Part shown: piece by piece, positions 50,059-59,756 of the stretch
Numbering within the stretch: position 1 is the stretch's first letter
Layout: every line of letters begins with the position of its first letter
NCBI RefSeq assembly: GCF_001690355.1
Contig: NZ_LZHG01000004.1
Span: 1-64,000, forward strand
Direction: 5' to 3'
From: Gilliamella sp. Choc4-2
GTDB lineage: Bacteria; Pseudomonadota; Gammaproteobacteria; Enterobacterales; Orbaceae
DNA: 64,000 nt
The notes under the pieces: generated by a model
Databases searched by the model: none
What the model saw: the letters and a program-made list of their open reading frames with translations, nothing else
Told to the model about the DNA's origin: nothing
Translations under genes and position numbers: made by a program

Positions 50059-52227
50059 TTAATTATCGATAGGATCAATATCAATATTCCATCTTACTTT
50101 TGATATTTCACTCCATTTTCCAATTTCGATAACGAGTTGATTTAATATTTTTTGCAACAATTGACGATTAGTATGTTGTAAAAGCAATTGCCAACGATTG
50201 TAGTCTGCTTTTTTAGGTTGATTGGCAGGAATAGGACCAAGCTGCCATAATTCTGGAGCACCATTTTCTTTTAGCCATTCATGAATTCGTTGTAAAAATG
50301 TAGGTGCATAGCAATTATTACGATCTGCTGCACGAATCAGTACTTGATAACTAAAAGGGGGTAATTGTGTTTGTTGCCGTTCTTGTAAAGTTGCATTAGC
50401 GAATGCTCGATAGCCTTTTGTTAATAATATATTAAGTAATGGATGATCCGGATGATATGTTTGTAAAATCACTTCTCCTGCTTTTGCTTCACGTCCGGCT
50501 CTTCCTGAAACTTGAGTGTAGAGTTGCGCAAATCGTTCAGTTGCTCGAAAATCACTTGAAAATAGAGCGCCATCAACATCAATAATTCCGACTAAAGTGA
50601 CTTCCGGAAAATGGTGACCTTTGGCTAAAATTTGTGTTCCCACTAAAATATGAGCTCCACCTTGTTGAATATTATACAAATAATTGTTTAAAGCTCCTTT
50701 TTTACTTACTGTGTCACGATCAATACGGCTAATTTTGATATTAGGAAATAGAATTTCAAGCTGTTTTTCAAGTTGTTCAGTTCCTACGCCTATTGGTATT
50801 AAATGAGTTGATCCACATTTAGGGCATTGCTCAGGGACTGATCTCGGGGTATCACAATGATGACAACTTAATTTATGTTGCTTTTGATGATAAGTATAAG
50901 GATGTTCGCAACGGGGGCATTCAGCAATCCAACCACAGTCATGACAAAGTAATTGTGGTGAAAACCCTCGACGATTTAGAAATAACATTACTTGATTATT
51001 ATTAGATAAATGTTTTTTTACTTGGTCAACTAAAGATTGTGATAGCCCAGCTATAAGCGGTAGTCCGCGAATATCTAAAATTGACTGCTTGGCAAGAGAT
51101 GCATTACCTGCTCTTTCAGTAAGTTGTAATAATTGGTATTTATGATTTTGAGCATTTTTTAGTGTTTCAAGTGATGGTGTTGCTGAGCCTAATAAAATTG
51201 GAATATTTTCAATTTTAGCACGCATGATAGCTAAATCTCGAGCATGATAACGCCATCCTTCTTGTTGTTTATAAGAGCTATCATGTTCTTCATCGATAAT
51301 AATCATTCCCAAATTTTTGAATGGGCTAAAAAGTGAAGACCGAGTACCAACTATAATTGCATTTTCATCATTTTTACTTTGTAGCCAGACCCTAAGCCTT
51401 TCTTTGTCAGTTAAACCAGAATGCAAAATGTCTATAGGTGCGTTAAAACGTTGTTTAAAACGCTCAATCGTTTGTGGTGTTAGGCTAATTTCTGGTACGA
51501 GCACTAATGCTTGTTTGCCTGTTGATAATACATTAGCTAGGATATTTAAATAAACTTCCGTTTTTCCCGAGCCTGTTACTCCTTCTAATAAAAAAACACC
51601 AAATTGGTCAGTTTGTTCATTGATTGTATTAATTGCATAAGATTGCTCTTTGTTTAACTGAATTGGACTACAATTTACTGAGAAATTAATTTGCCATTTA
51701 ACGCTATCAGGTCGGTAACTGATTTGTTGAATTAATTTTTTTTTATGTAATTCATAATAAATAGTTGCACCAAAATGATTTTCCTGCACAGTATTATTTT
51801 TTAAGGATGAAAGTAATAATTGTTGTTTGGGGGCACGTTTTAATAACGCTAAATCAAATTGTTGTCCCAATTCGGTTAATTGCCAATGTTTGATTTCATC
51901 TTTAGCCGCTTGGCGCCCCTGTCTCAATAAAGTTGGCATAGCGTGAAATAGTACTTCACCGATAGGATAATGATAATAGCTTGCTGCCCAATTTAATAGC
52001 TGCCATATTGAAGGTGTAAAAAGAGGAACAGTATCAATAATAGCGGTAATTTTTTTCAAATTTTTAATATCAAAATTAGTGTGTTGGTCAATACTAACAA
52101 TAATGCCTATTGCATCTCGTTTTCCAAAAGGAACCTTTACCCGCATTCCGACTTCTGCAGGTGTCATTAATTGATAATCAAAAAGCTGGTAAAGTGGTAA
52201 AGGTAAAGCAATATGAGCGATAAACAT
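50059..52227 (-). CDS. priA: PriA, primosomal helicase
   Basis: Restarts stalled replication forks by recognising fork structures and loading DnaB through PriB/DnaT. The 722-residue protein (E. coli 732) has the N-terminal DNA-binding domain, Walker A G-V-T-G-S-G-K-T-E-V near residues 215-224, D-E-E-H, and the zinc cysteines (C-H-D-C, C-P-R-C, C-H-H-C, C-P-K-C) around 427-465, then the helicase C-terminal part. It is a monocistronic leftward gene. Confidence 0.97.
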   Translation of the reverse strand: MFIAHIALPLPLYQLFDYQLMTPAEVGMRVKVPFGKRDAIGIIVSIDQHTNFDIKNLKKITAIIDTVPLFTPSIWQLLNWAASYYHYPIGEVLFHAMPTLLRQGRQAAKDEIKHWQLTELGQQFDLALLKRAPKQQLLLSSLKNNTVQENHFGATIYYELHKKKLIQQISYRPDSVKWQINFSVNCSPIQLNKEQSYAINTINEQTDQFGVFLLEGVTGSGKTEVYLNILANVLSTGKQALVLVPEISLTPQTIERFKQRFNAPIDILHSGLTDKERLRVWLQSKNDENAIIVGTRSSLFSPFKNLGMIIIDEEHDSSYKQQEGWRYHARDLAIMRAKIENIPILLGSATPSLETLKNAQNHKYQLLQLTERAGNASLAKQSILDIRGLPLIAGLSQSLVDQVKKHLSNNNQVMLFLNRRGFSPQLLCHDCGWIAECPRCEHPYTYHQKQHKLSCHHCDTPRSVPEQCPKCGSTHLIPIGVGTEQLEKQLEILFPNIKISRIDRDTVSKKGALNNYLYNIQQGGAHILVGTQILAKGHHFPEVTLVGIIDVDGALFSSDFRATERFAQLYTQVSGRAGREAKAGEVILQTYHPDHPLLNILLTKGYRAFANATLQERQQTQLPPFSYQVLIRAADRNNCYAPTFLQRIHEWLKENGAPELWQLGPIPANQPKKADYNRWQLLLQHTNRQLLQKILNQLVIEIGKWSEISKVRWNIDIDPIDN

Positions 52228-52421
52228 TAAACTATCACAATATAACTAAAGAAAGCTATATTGTACGCAGTTTTTGCTTAACTCGCAAAGTGGCTGTCCC
52301 AATTAACTTTTTTAAATCTTTGTTGAAAATTTCTAATTAATAGAAAGGTGGTATCTACTTGTAAAATTTGTTATCTTGATTGTATGGATTGAATGATCAT
52401 TTTAAAAGGAACAAAATACCA

Positions 52422-52895
52422 GTGTCATTTTCACATATTAATCAGCGCGGTGATGCTCATATGGTTGATATTTCAGATAAACAAATAACTACGAGAGAAG
52501 CAAGGGCTGAATCGTTAGTAATAATGAATGCTGAAACAATTAATATGATTATTGAAGGAAAACATCATAAAGGAGACGTTTTTGCAACTGCAAGAATCGC
52601 TGGAATTCAGGCAGCCAAAAAAACTTGGGAGCTTATTCCGCTTTGCCATCCATTATTATTGACTAAAATTGAGGTTAATATTCAAGCTGATATTACTAAA
52701 CAATGTGTTATAATTCAGTCAATTTGCCGTTTAAATGGACAAACAGGCGTTGAAATGGAGGCTTTAGTTGCTGCATCTGTTGCTGCTTTGACTATTTATG
52801 ATATGTGCAAAGCAATTCAAAAAGATATAGTAATTAAGCAAGTAAGATTATTAAACAAAACAGGTGGTAAATCCGGTGATTTTATCGCCGAATAA
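52422..52895 (+). CDS. moaC: MoaC, cyclic pyranopterin monophosphate synthase
   Basis: Second enzyme of molybdopterin synthesis, acting on the MoaA product. I choose GTG 52422, because the protein then begins [18 protein letters not shown], like E. coli MoaC; an upstream in-frame ATG at 52380 would add 14 residues with no counterpart. AAAGGA lies 11 bases upstream. The 157-residue protein (E. coli 161) has L-C-H-P-L and the catalytic G-V-E-M-E-A-L. moaA and moaB are not here. Confidence 0.93.
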   Translation: MSFSHINQRGDAHMVDISDKQITTREARAESLVIMNAETINMIIEGKHHKGDVFATARIAGIQAAKKTWELIPLCHPLLLTKIEVNIQADITKQCVIIQSICRLNGQTGVEMEALVAASVAALTIYDMCKAIQKDIVIKQVRLLNKTGGKSGDFIAE

Positions 52896-52910
52896 ATGTA
52901 TAGAGATAAA

Positions 52911-53156
52911 ATGAATAATGTCATTTTTTTTGCTCAGATTAGAGAATTAGTGGGTATTGATAAAGTTACGTTAGATGCAGATCAACTCTCGGTTTCCCTT
53001 CTGATTGAGCGGTTAAGTAAACTTGGTGATAAATGGTCATTAGCATTAAAAGAAAGAACAGTATTATGTGCTGTAAATCAATGTATTGTTGATTTTGATT
53101 ATATTATTCAATCTAGTGATGAAATCGCTTTTTTTCCTCCAGTAACAGGCGGATGA
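52911..53156 (+). CDS. moaD: MoaD, molybdopterin synthase sulfur carrier subunit
   Basis: Ubiquitin-like sulfur carrier whose C-terminal Gly is adenylated by MoeB and then thiocarboxylated. With ATG 52911, preceded by AGAGAT, it has 81 residues, the E. coli length, starting N-N-V-I-F-F-A-Q-I-R-E-L-V-G. The essential C-terminus F-F-P-P-V-T-G-G is intact. An ATG five codons earlier, at 52896, is less likely. It is one base from moaE. Confidence 0.95.
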   Translation: MNNVIFFAQIRELVGIDKVTLDADQLSVSLLIERLSKLGDKWSLALKERTVLCAVNQCIVDFDYIIQSSDEIAFFPPVTGG

Positions 53157-53157
53157 T

Positions 53158-53601
53158 ATGGATATCATTAAAGTTAGTAATGAACCGATTTATACTGAAA
53201 AATTAATTGATTGGCTTTCTGAATTGTCACAAGATGGAGCCGTGGTAACCTTTATGGGAAAAGTTCGCTGTTTTGAAAAACATATGTTGAGCCTTTTTTT
53301 AGAACATTATGCAGGAATGACAGAGAAAGTTTTAACTAATATTATTTCTCAAGCTAGAGAAAGATGGCAATTGAGTCGTATTGCCGTTATTCATCGAATT
53401 GGTGAGATCAGTGTTAATGAACAAATTGTATTTGTTGGTGTGAGTAGTGCGCATCGATCTGATGCATTTGCAGCAGCTGAATTTATTATGGACGTATTAA
53501 AAAATCAAGCTCCATTTTGGAAGAAAGAACGAACAGAAAATGGTGACGTATGGATTGATGCAAAAAAATCGGATATAGAATCATTGAAAAAATGGTATTA
53601 A
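53158..53601 (+). CDS. moaE: MoaE, molybdopterin synthase catalytic subunit
   Basis: Forms the dithiolene of molybdopterin with sulfur from MoaD. The 147-residue protein (E. coli 150) has the G-A-V-V-T-F-M-G-K-V-R, R-I-G-E-I-S-V-N-E and A-P-F-W-K-K-E segments, the last carrying the catalytic lysines. It lies one base after moaD. moaC, moaD and moaE form one unit; ybhL follows with a 60-base gap. Confidence 0.96.
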   Translation: MDIIKVSNEPIYTEKLIDWLSELSQDGAVVTFMGKVRCFEKHMLSLFLEHYAGMTEKVLTNIISQARERWQLSRIAVIHRIGEISVNEQIVFVGVSSAHRSDAFAAAEFIMDVLKNQAPFWKKERTENGDVWIDAKKSDIESLKKWY

Positions 53602-53661
53602 TTATTATTTAATATATAATAGTGATAGTTTTTGTTATACATTTAATTCGAGAGGTATGGA

Positions 53662-54360
53662 ATGACGAGTTACACCCCTAACGGTTCAATTATTGAACAA
53701 TCTAATAGCCGTGTACAAACGTATATGAGCCATGTTTATGGTTGGATGACAGTTGGTTTACTTTTAACAGCCTTGGTAGCATGGTATGCATCTAATAGTA
53801 TACAGCTTTTGGAAATTTTGTATCGAGGTATGTGGGTTCTGTTGATTGCTGAACTAGGATTAGTTTTTGTTATTTCTGGTTTTATTAATCGTTTGTCGGG
53901 AGCTGCAGCAACCACATTATTTATGATTTATTCAGTTTTAAATGGATGTACTTTTTCTATTTACTTTATAGTTTATACTTCATCTTCAATTGCAAGCGTC
54001 TTTTTTATTACTGCAGGGATGTTTGGTGCTTTGGCTTTTTATGGTTATACCACAAAACGAGATTTATCAGGTTTTGGGCGTTTCTTATTTATGGGACTAA
54101 TCGGTATTGTTATTGCATCTTTAGTTAACATATTTTTGCAAAGCGCTCCATTAATGTGGGCTGTGACTTATATTGGCGTATTTGTTTTTGCTGGTTTGAC
54201 AGCTTACGATACTCAAAAACTTAAAGAATTTGGTCAAGATTTACCTCAAGACGATCAGAATGTATTTAGACGTTTTGTCATTTTGGGTGCATTGACACTT
54301 TATCTTGATTTCATAAATTTATTCATTATGTTATTAAGAGTTTTTGCAGATCGTCGATAA
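53662..54360 (+). CDS. ybhL: YbhL, Bax inhibitor-1 family membrane protein
   Basis: A 232-residue inner-membrane protein with seven hydrophobic spans. It matches E. coli YbhL (234) closely, for example V-Y-G-W-M-T-V-G-L-L-L-T-A, Y-G-Y-T-T-K-R-D-L-S-G-F-G, L-T-A-Y-D-T-Q-K-L-K and L-Y-L-D-F-I-N-L-F. The family includes a pH-sensitive calcium leak channel (BsYetJ), but the role of YbhL is not established. E. coli ybhL also lies near moaABCDE. Confidence 0.95.
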   Translation: MTSYTPNGSIIEQSNSRVQTYMSHVYGWMTVGLLLTALVAWYASNSIQLLEILYRGMWVLLIAELGLVFVISGFINRLSGAAATTLFMIYSVLNGCTFSIYFIVYTSSSIASVFFITAGMFGALAFYGYTTKRDLSGFGRFLFMGLIGIVIASLVNIFLQSAPLMWAVTYIGVFVFAGLTAYDTQKLKEFGQDLPQDDQNVFRRFVILGALTLYLDFINLFIMLLRVFADRR

Positions 54361-54378
54361 CCATATATTAATAATATT

Positions 54379-54406
54379 AAAAGGCTCTATATAGAGCTTT
54401 TTTTTT
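54379..54406 (+). terminator. Terminator after ybhL
   Basis: The palindrome GCTCTATATAGAGC, flanked by AAAG and a run of nine T residues, makes a standard intrinsic terminator about 20 bases after the stop. Confidence 0.85.
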
Positions 54407-54869
54407 GCCAATTTTCTATTAGAATTTTACCTAGATGTGCTATTTTTTAAAATTTTAGATAGTAATTACTGACAAACAAAAAGGCCTTTTTATTATTGTG
54501 GGGAGCACAATCTAAAAAGCTTTAGGTTAATCGCCATAAATTAACAAATCATGAAGATGTAATACCATCATTAATGAAGTATTATATGTTTATGGAGATG
54601 ATATAAGGGATTATTTTATTTAACCCAATAAAAGATAGAAATTGGTTATTGATTTCAAATTATAATTCTTACGCTATTCGAACTGAGTAATATTTATCTT
54701 GTTAATCGTATGGGTATTAACCATTATATGGACTCATATAATTATGAAATTGACGAAACAGTGTGTTATCCATACATCCATGATCTGATAAATAATATGT
54801 GTTATTTTTATCAAAATAGCAAAAAGAGATCAATTAAGCCACCAAAAAGGTGGCTAAAATTGAATAGTA
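54407..54869. other. Intergenic region with small hairpins, no gene recognised
   Basis: About 460 AT-rich bases between convergent ybhL and sppA, after the ybhL terminator. Two adjacent small hairpins lie at 54495-54511 (ATTGTG-GGGAG-CACAAT) and 54512-54525 (CTAAA-AAGC-TTTAG). The sppA terminator is at 54837-54855. An 84-codon open frame starting at 54710 runs into sppA and is not credible. No tRNA or sRNA is recognised. Confidence 0.45.
54837..54855 (-). terminator. Terminator after sppA
   Basis: A 7-bp stem, AGCCACC with GGTGGCT, with a 5-base loop lies 15 bases past the sppA stop on the minus strand, followed by a moderately T-rich stretch. Confidence 0.65.
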
Positions 54870-56717
54870 TTAATGCACATCTGCACAGTTTAAACAATAA
54901 ATATAACGATTTTGCTTATCAGAAAATTTATCCCATAAAGATGCTTTTTGTTGGATTTGTTTAACGCTAGGTAATTTTTCAAACAAAACTTCTGCTGTTG
55001 ATTTAGGTAACATAGCAATCATGTCTGAATAAAAAGCATTAAACCAGTTTGTTTCAGGTTTTTGCCAGTCAATTCTGTAATCAGTAAGATTAGCTAGCGA
55101 CGCAGCCATTTCAATAGCATCATCAAAGTCTCCTAATTTATCGACTAAACCATTTCTGTAAGCTTCCGCGCCTAACCATACTTGGCCTTGTCCTATTTTA
55201 TCGACTTGCTCTATTGTCATGTTTCGTGCTTTTGCTACCAAAGAGATAAACGTGCTATAACCGTTATCAATATTCATTTGAATAAGTTGCTTCATTTCAT
55301 CTGGTAAATTTTTAGCAAAATTATTATTTGCTAATGGGGATGTTGATACACCATCGCTATGAACACCAATGTACGAAAGTGAATTTTCAAATGTTGGAAT
55401 AATACCAAAAATACCAATAGAGCCAGTTATAGTATTTGGACTAGCAACAATATAATCGGCAGCTGTTGAAATCCAATATCCTCCGGAAGCCGCCATTCCG
55501 CCCATTGAAACAACAACAGGAACTTGATAATCACGTAATGATTCTAACTCACTACGTATAGCTTCAGAGGCATCAACACTTCCGCCGGGGCTATTTACTC
55601 GCAGAACAACAGCTTGAATATTTTGAGTATTAATGTTTTCACGAATATTTTTTAATTGTGTAACTATTTCTTGGCTTCCTGCAATATTGCTATTATTTTC
55701 ACCTTCAGCAATAGCGCCATTGACAAAGACTACAGATATAAGTGGTTTTGTGATGTTTTTATTAATTGGCTTGTTTTCAGCTTTTAGTTTGTAATCATAA
55801 ATACTAATTTCAGGCAAATCTTCTTTTTGAATAACGGATTCAAAGAAATTTTTCTCAAATTCATAATTTGATGTTACAACATCGACTAAGCCATTTGATA
55901 AAGCATACTGGCTCATACTGCCATTAACTGCTTTTAATTCTGATAACATAATATTAGAAGGTGGAACTAATTGTGTTGTAGCTTTTTTTCGTTCTTTAGA
56001 TATATCATTTAGATAATTATTCCACATAAGTGTCAACCAATGGGTAGTGTTACTTTTTGCTTCTTCCGACATATCATCTCGGATAAATGGCTCAATAGCT
56101 GATTTGTAGGTACCGACACGGAAAACATGAGTATTAATTTTTAAATTATCCAGTAATGTTTTATAATACAGATTATTTGCAGCAAAACCATATAAATTAA
56201 CGGCTCCTTGTGGTGTCAAAGCGATTTTATCGGCATAGCTTGCTAAATAATATTGGCTTTGATTAAAGTTTGTACCAATAGCATAAATAGGCTTTTTATT
56301 TGCTTTAAATTTAGCTAAGTATTTACCTACATACTGTAGCGAACTAAGATCGGCACCAACAAAGTGATCTAATTTCAATACCATATTTTTAATATTGGGG
56401 TCAGCGGCTGCTTGATCTATTTTTTGTGTTAATTCGAACAAGCTATTTTCACGAGCAAGATTTACCTTTTTTCCATAAATTTTATTTTGTAAAGCATAGA
56501 TATTATCATTGTAAAGTGTACTATCTACGATAATACCTTCAAGATCTAAAACTAAAGTACCGTGTTTGGGAGTAGTATCTTCTTTTTGTATTTCTTTAAT
56601 TAATGCAATACCACTAAAAATGAGAATAAGGATAATTAAGAACACTAGGTTTAGAAAGACTTCCCTAATAAAGTTGACTACTTTCCAAATAGATTTAATG
56701 ACAGATAAAAAAGACAT
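54870..56717 (-). CDS. sppA: SppA, signal peptide peptidase (protease IV)
   Basis: Membrane-anchored serine protease that degrades cleaved signal peptides. The 615-residue protein (E. coli 618) has an N-terminal membrane span (about 20-42), a first domain with the catalytic Lys in Y-K-S-A-I-E-P-F near residue 205, and the catalytic Ser in M-A-A-S-G-G-Y-W near 408. AGGA precedes the ATG. It follows apaH by 16 bases but is probably separate functionally. Confidence 0.97.
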   Translation of the reverse strand: MSFLSVIKSIWKVVNFIREVFLNLVFLIILILIFSGIALIKEIQKEDTTPKHGTLVLDLEGIIVDSTLYNDNIYALQNKIYGKKVNLARENSLFELTQKIDQAAADPNIKNMVLKLDHFVGADLSSLQYVGKYLAKFKANKKPIYAIGTNFNQSQYYLASYADKIALTPQGAVNLYGFAANNLYYKTLLDNLKINTHVFRVGTYKSAIEPFIRDDMSEEAKSNTTHWLTLMWNNYLNDISKERKKATTQLVPPSNIMLSELKAVNGSMSQYALSNGLVDVVTSNYEFEKNFFESVIQKEDLPEISIYDYKLKAENKPINKNITKPLISVVFVNGAIAEGENNSNIAGSQEIVTQLKNIRENINTQNIQAVVLRVNSPGGSVDASEAIRSELESLRDYQVPVVVSMGGMAASGGYWISTAADYIVASPNTITGSIGIFGIIPTFENSLSYIGVHSDGVSTSPLANNNFAKNLPDEMKQLIQMNIDNGYSTFISLVAKARNMTIEQVDKIGQGQVWLGAEAYRNGLVDKLGDFDDAIEMAASLANLTDYRIDWQKPETNWFNAFYSDMIAMLPKSTAEVLFEKLPSVKQIQQKASLWDKFSDKQNRYIYCLNCADVH

Positions 56718-56733
56718 AATAAATGTGATCCTT

Positions 56734-57567
56734 TTATAGAAGTTTATCTAAATTCTTCGTTTCAATGTTTCTTTTTTTGAAATATTTTTTATCTTCGAAC
56801 CGTAAGCATGTTAATTTTCCTCCCCAACAACATCCTGTATCAAGAGCATAAATATTTTCAGGCGTTCCTTTACCATTCAATGCAGCCCAATGTCCAAAAG
56901 CAATATGATATTCATCAGGAATTTTTCTTGGCATTAAAAACCATGGTTTCAGTTTTGCAGGGGCTTGGTCAGGATGTTTTTTGTAATAGAAATCAAGCTG
57001 GCCATCTTCATAACAAAATCGCATACGTGTTAAAGCGTTGCTAGCGTAACGTAATCGATCAAACCCTTTTAAATTTAATGACCATTCATTTGGGAAGTTA
57101 CCATACATTTTATCAAGAAAAAGAGGATAAGAATCACTTGATAACATAACATTTAGGTCATGGGCACATTTTTTTAGTGTTTCAAGATCCCATTGTGGTG
57201 AAACGCCTGCATGGGTCATAATGAGCTTTAAGTTTTCATCTATTTGAAGAAGAGGTTGTTTTCGCAGCCAATTCATCAATTCATCATAGTCGGGAGCTGC
57301 AATTACATCATTAAGATTATCTTTCTTTTTAGAATACGTAATTTCAGCATAAATGGATAGTAAATGTAGATCATGATTACCTAATACTAAACGAATCTGT
57401 TGATTATTTTGTTTAACAAATCGTAAAACTTCAAGTGATTTAGGGCCTCTTGCTACCAAGTCTCCGGTCAACCATAATACATCTGATGATGAAAAATTGA
57501 CTTTCTCAAGTAATCGCATAAATTCATCATAACATCCATGAATATCGCCGATAAGTAGGTTTGCCAT
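56734..57567 (-). CDS. apaH: ApaH, symmetrical Ap4A hydrolase
   Basis: Cleaves diadenosine tetraphosphate to two ADP. ATG 57567 is chosen, with GGA nine bases upstream, giving [15 protein letters not shown] like E. coli (M-A-T-Y-L-I-G-D-V-H-G-C-Y-D-E) and 277 residues (E. coli 280); an ATG six codons earlier overlaps rsmA. The phosphoesterase motifs G-D-I-H-G, G-D-L-V-A-R-G and G-N-H-D are intact. It starts four bases after the rsmA stop, without the apaG gene that usually lies between. Confidence 0.96.
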   Translation of the reverse strand: MANLLIGDIHGCYDEFMRLLEKVNFSSSDVLWLTGDLVARGPKSLEVLRFVKQNNQQIRLVLGNHDLHLLSIYAEITYSKKKDNLNDVIAAPDYDELMNWLRKQPLLQIDENLKLIMTHAGVSPQWDLETLKKCAHDLNVMLSSDSYPLFLDKMYGNFPNEWSLNLKGFDRLRYASNALTRMRFCYEDGQLDFYYKKHPDQAPAKLKPWFLMPRKIPDEYHIAFGHWAALNGKGTPENIYALDTGCCWGGKLTCLRFEDKKYFKKRNIETKNLDKLL

Positions 57568-57571
57568 ACGA

Positions 57572-58369
57572 TTATATCCATGCATTAGCGAGCTGACAGT
57601 ATTGCTCTACAGTAAGATTTTCAGCACGTAAAGTTGGATCAATATTCAATTCTGTTATTTGTTTCACAGTAAACATATTGCCTAAACTGTTACGAATAGT
57701 TTTACGACGTTGATTAAAAGCTTCAGTTGTCACTCGCGAAAGTATTTTAATATCTTTAACAAAATAAGGTTTTTCTTTATAAGGGATTAATTTTACCACT
57801 GCTGAATCAACTTTTGGTGCAGGCTTAAATGATGTTGGGGGCACTTCTAAAACAGGAATGATATGACAATAATATTGTGCCATAACGCTCAATCTACCAT
57901 AATCTTTACTATTTGGTGCTGCAACTAAACGAGTAACTACCTCTTTTTGTAGCATAAAATGCATATCCATAATAATATTTGCATATTCAAATAAATGGAA
58001 TATCAAAGGAGTTGATATATTATAAGGTAAGTTACCAAAAACTCTTAATGGTTTACCTAGTTGCTTGGAAAGTTCATTAAAATCAAAAGCTAATGCATCT
58101 TTTTCAATGACTGTTAGTTTATTATTTAAATATGGGTTTTCAATCAATCTGCTAGCTAAATCTCGGTCTATTTCAATTACAGTTAAATGATCCACATATT
58201 CACTTACTGGCATGGTCAACGCAGCAAGACCTGGACCAATTTCAACTAACGCTTGATCAGCTTTAGGTTGTATAGTCGCAACAATATTTTTAATAATGTA
58301 GTCATCATGTAAAAAGTTTTGTCCGAAACGTTTCCGGGCAAAATGCCCTTGATGAACACGACTATTCAT
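57572..58369 (-). CDS. rsmA: RsmA (KsgA), 16S rRNA dimethyladenosine transferase
   Basis: Dimethylates A1518 and A1519 of 16S rRNA during ribosome assembly. ATG 58369 is chosen, preceded by AGGTGATG; the protein then begins [20 protein letters not shown] as in E. coli and has 265 residues (273). The SAM motif [10 protein letters not shown] and the catalytic N-L-P-Y-N are present. Its start lies eight bases inside surA; pdxA, normally between them, is missing. Confidence 0.97.
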   Translation of the reverse strand: MNSRVHQGHFARKRFGQNFLHDDYIIKNIVATIQPKADQALVEIGPGLAALTMPVSEYVDHLTVIEIDRDLASRLIENPYLNNKLTVIEKDALAFDFNELSKQLGKPLRVFGNLPYNISTPLIFHLFEYANIIMDMHFMLQKEVVTRLVAAPNSKDYGRLSVMAQYYCHIIPVLEVPPTSFKPAPKVDSAVVKLIPYKEKPYFVKDIKILSRVTTEAFNQRRKTIRNSLGNMFTVKQITELNIDPTLRAENLTVEQYCQLANAWI

Positions 58370-59678
58370 GCTTTTCATCACCTTTAATTTTAATATAAGC
58401 ATCATCTTTTAATTCTTTAATCCAAACTTGTGCTTCTTCAGCGAATTTTCGATTAAATATTAATCGATAAGCTTGCTCTTGTTTTGCTAATTCAGTTCTA
58501 TCTACTTTTCTTGTATCTATTAATTGAATCAAATGCCAACCATAAGCTGATTTAACGGGTTCACTTATTTGCCCTTTTTTTAGTTTGAGTAAACCGTTTT
58601 TAAAGCCAGTATCATAACGTTCTGGAACGCTCCAACCAAGGTTGCCACCATTATCTGCAGAGCCTGGATCTTCAGAATAAGTTTTAGCTGCTGCTTCAAA
58701 AGTTGTTGTACCATTTACTATTGCTTTTTTAATATCATTTAATTTTTGTTTAGCTACTTCATCGGTTATTAGTACATTAGTTTTAATTAAAATGTGACGA
58801 GCATTAATTTCTCTAACTGTGATAGCTTTAGGTTTTTCAGTTCGTGTATCATTAACTTTTAGAATGTGTAAACCGACACCTGAGCGAATTGGACCAATAA
58901 TGCTTCCTTTAGGGGCTCGTATTAAGCGCTCCTCAAATATTGTCGGTAGTTCATTGAGTTTACGCCACCCCATATCTCCACCTTTTAAAGCTAGAGTGTC
59001 ATTAGAATATGAAGTTGCTAGTTTTGCAAAATTTTCTCCTTTCTGGGCTCGATTAATGATATCTCTAGCTTTATCATTTGCTTCATCTATTTTTTGTTTT
59101 GATGCATTTTCTGGGATCGCAATTAGTATATGACTAATTTTTACGTCAATATTATTAGTCAGTTGCTGAGATATATCTTTGACTAAATTTTCAACTTCTT
59201 TTTCGGAAATATTAATTCGATGCTTTACTTCACTCATTTGTGTTTGCTCGATTAGCATCTCATTATGTATCCGATCTCGGTAAGCACCATAGCTAATTCC
59301 CATAGTTGATAGTTTGCTTCTTAACTGATTGATATTTAAACCGTTATCAGCGGCAATTCTAGATATAGCCTCTGTTACTTCATCATCGCTAACAGTTATT
59401 TTTGCTTTAGCTGCTGTTTGAAGTATCAAATTTTCGGTAATTAAACGATCAATGATTTGTTGTCTAAGTATTTTATCATCTGGTAAATTTCGTTTATCGG
59501 AACTTGCTTTAATAGTTTTTAACATCTCATTAACATCACTTTCTAAAATGACATTATTATTGACAACTGCAGCCACTTGTTCAACAACCCGAGGTGCTGC
59601 ATATATAATAGATATTGGTGCAAAAATACCAATACTGATACTTAAGTTTAAAGCAATAATTAGTTTTGATAATTTCAT
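58362..59678 (-). CDS. surA: SurA, periplasmic chaperone for outer-membrane proteins
   Basis: Main carrier of outer-membrane proteins to BamA. The 438-residue protein (E. coli 428) has a signal peptide ending near Y-A-A-P at residue 28, an N-terminal chaperone module (V-E-Q-V-A-A-V-V-N), two parvulin domains (around 180-280 and 290-395) each with G-G-D-M-G-W/G-G-N-L-G-W, and a C-terminal helix. Its stop overlaps the rsmA start, implying coupling. lptD lies upstream, as in E. coli. Confidence 0.97.
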   Translation of the reverse strand: MKLSKLIIALNLSISIGIFAPISIIYAAPRVVEQVAAVVNNNVILESDVNEMLKTIKASSDKRNLPDDKILRQQIIDRLITENLILQTAAKAKITVSDDEVTEAISRIAADNGLNINQLRSKLSTMGISYGAYRDRIHNEMLIEQTQMSEVKHRINISEKEVENLVKDISQQLTNNIDVKISHILIAIPENASKQKIDEANDKARDIINRAQKGENFAKLATSYSNDTLALKGGDMGWRKLNELPTIFEERLIRAPKGSIIGPIRSGVGLHILKVNDTRTEKPKAITVREINARHILIKTNVLITDEVAKQKLNDIKKAIVNGTTTFEAAAKTYSEDPGSADNGGNLGWSVPERYDTGFKNGLLKLKKGQISEPVKSAYGWHLIQLIDTRKVDRTELAKQEQAYRLIFNRKFAEEAQVWIKELKDDAYIKIKGDEKHE

Positions 59679-59756
59679 ATTTATTTAACTCATTTTTTTG
59701 CTATAGATTAACTATTATAGTAATAACTTTATTAATCATATTTTTTATTACAACAT

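Noticed and set aside
52228-52421. Moco riboswitch before moaC
   Set aside because: The stretch lacks the GC-rich stems of that riboswitch, and it is normally upstream of moaA, which is absent.
54710-54964. 84-codon frame between ybhL and sppA
   Set aside because: It runs across the sppA terminator and into the sppA coding end in antisense; no sequence support.
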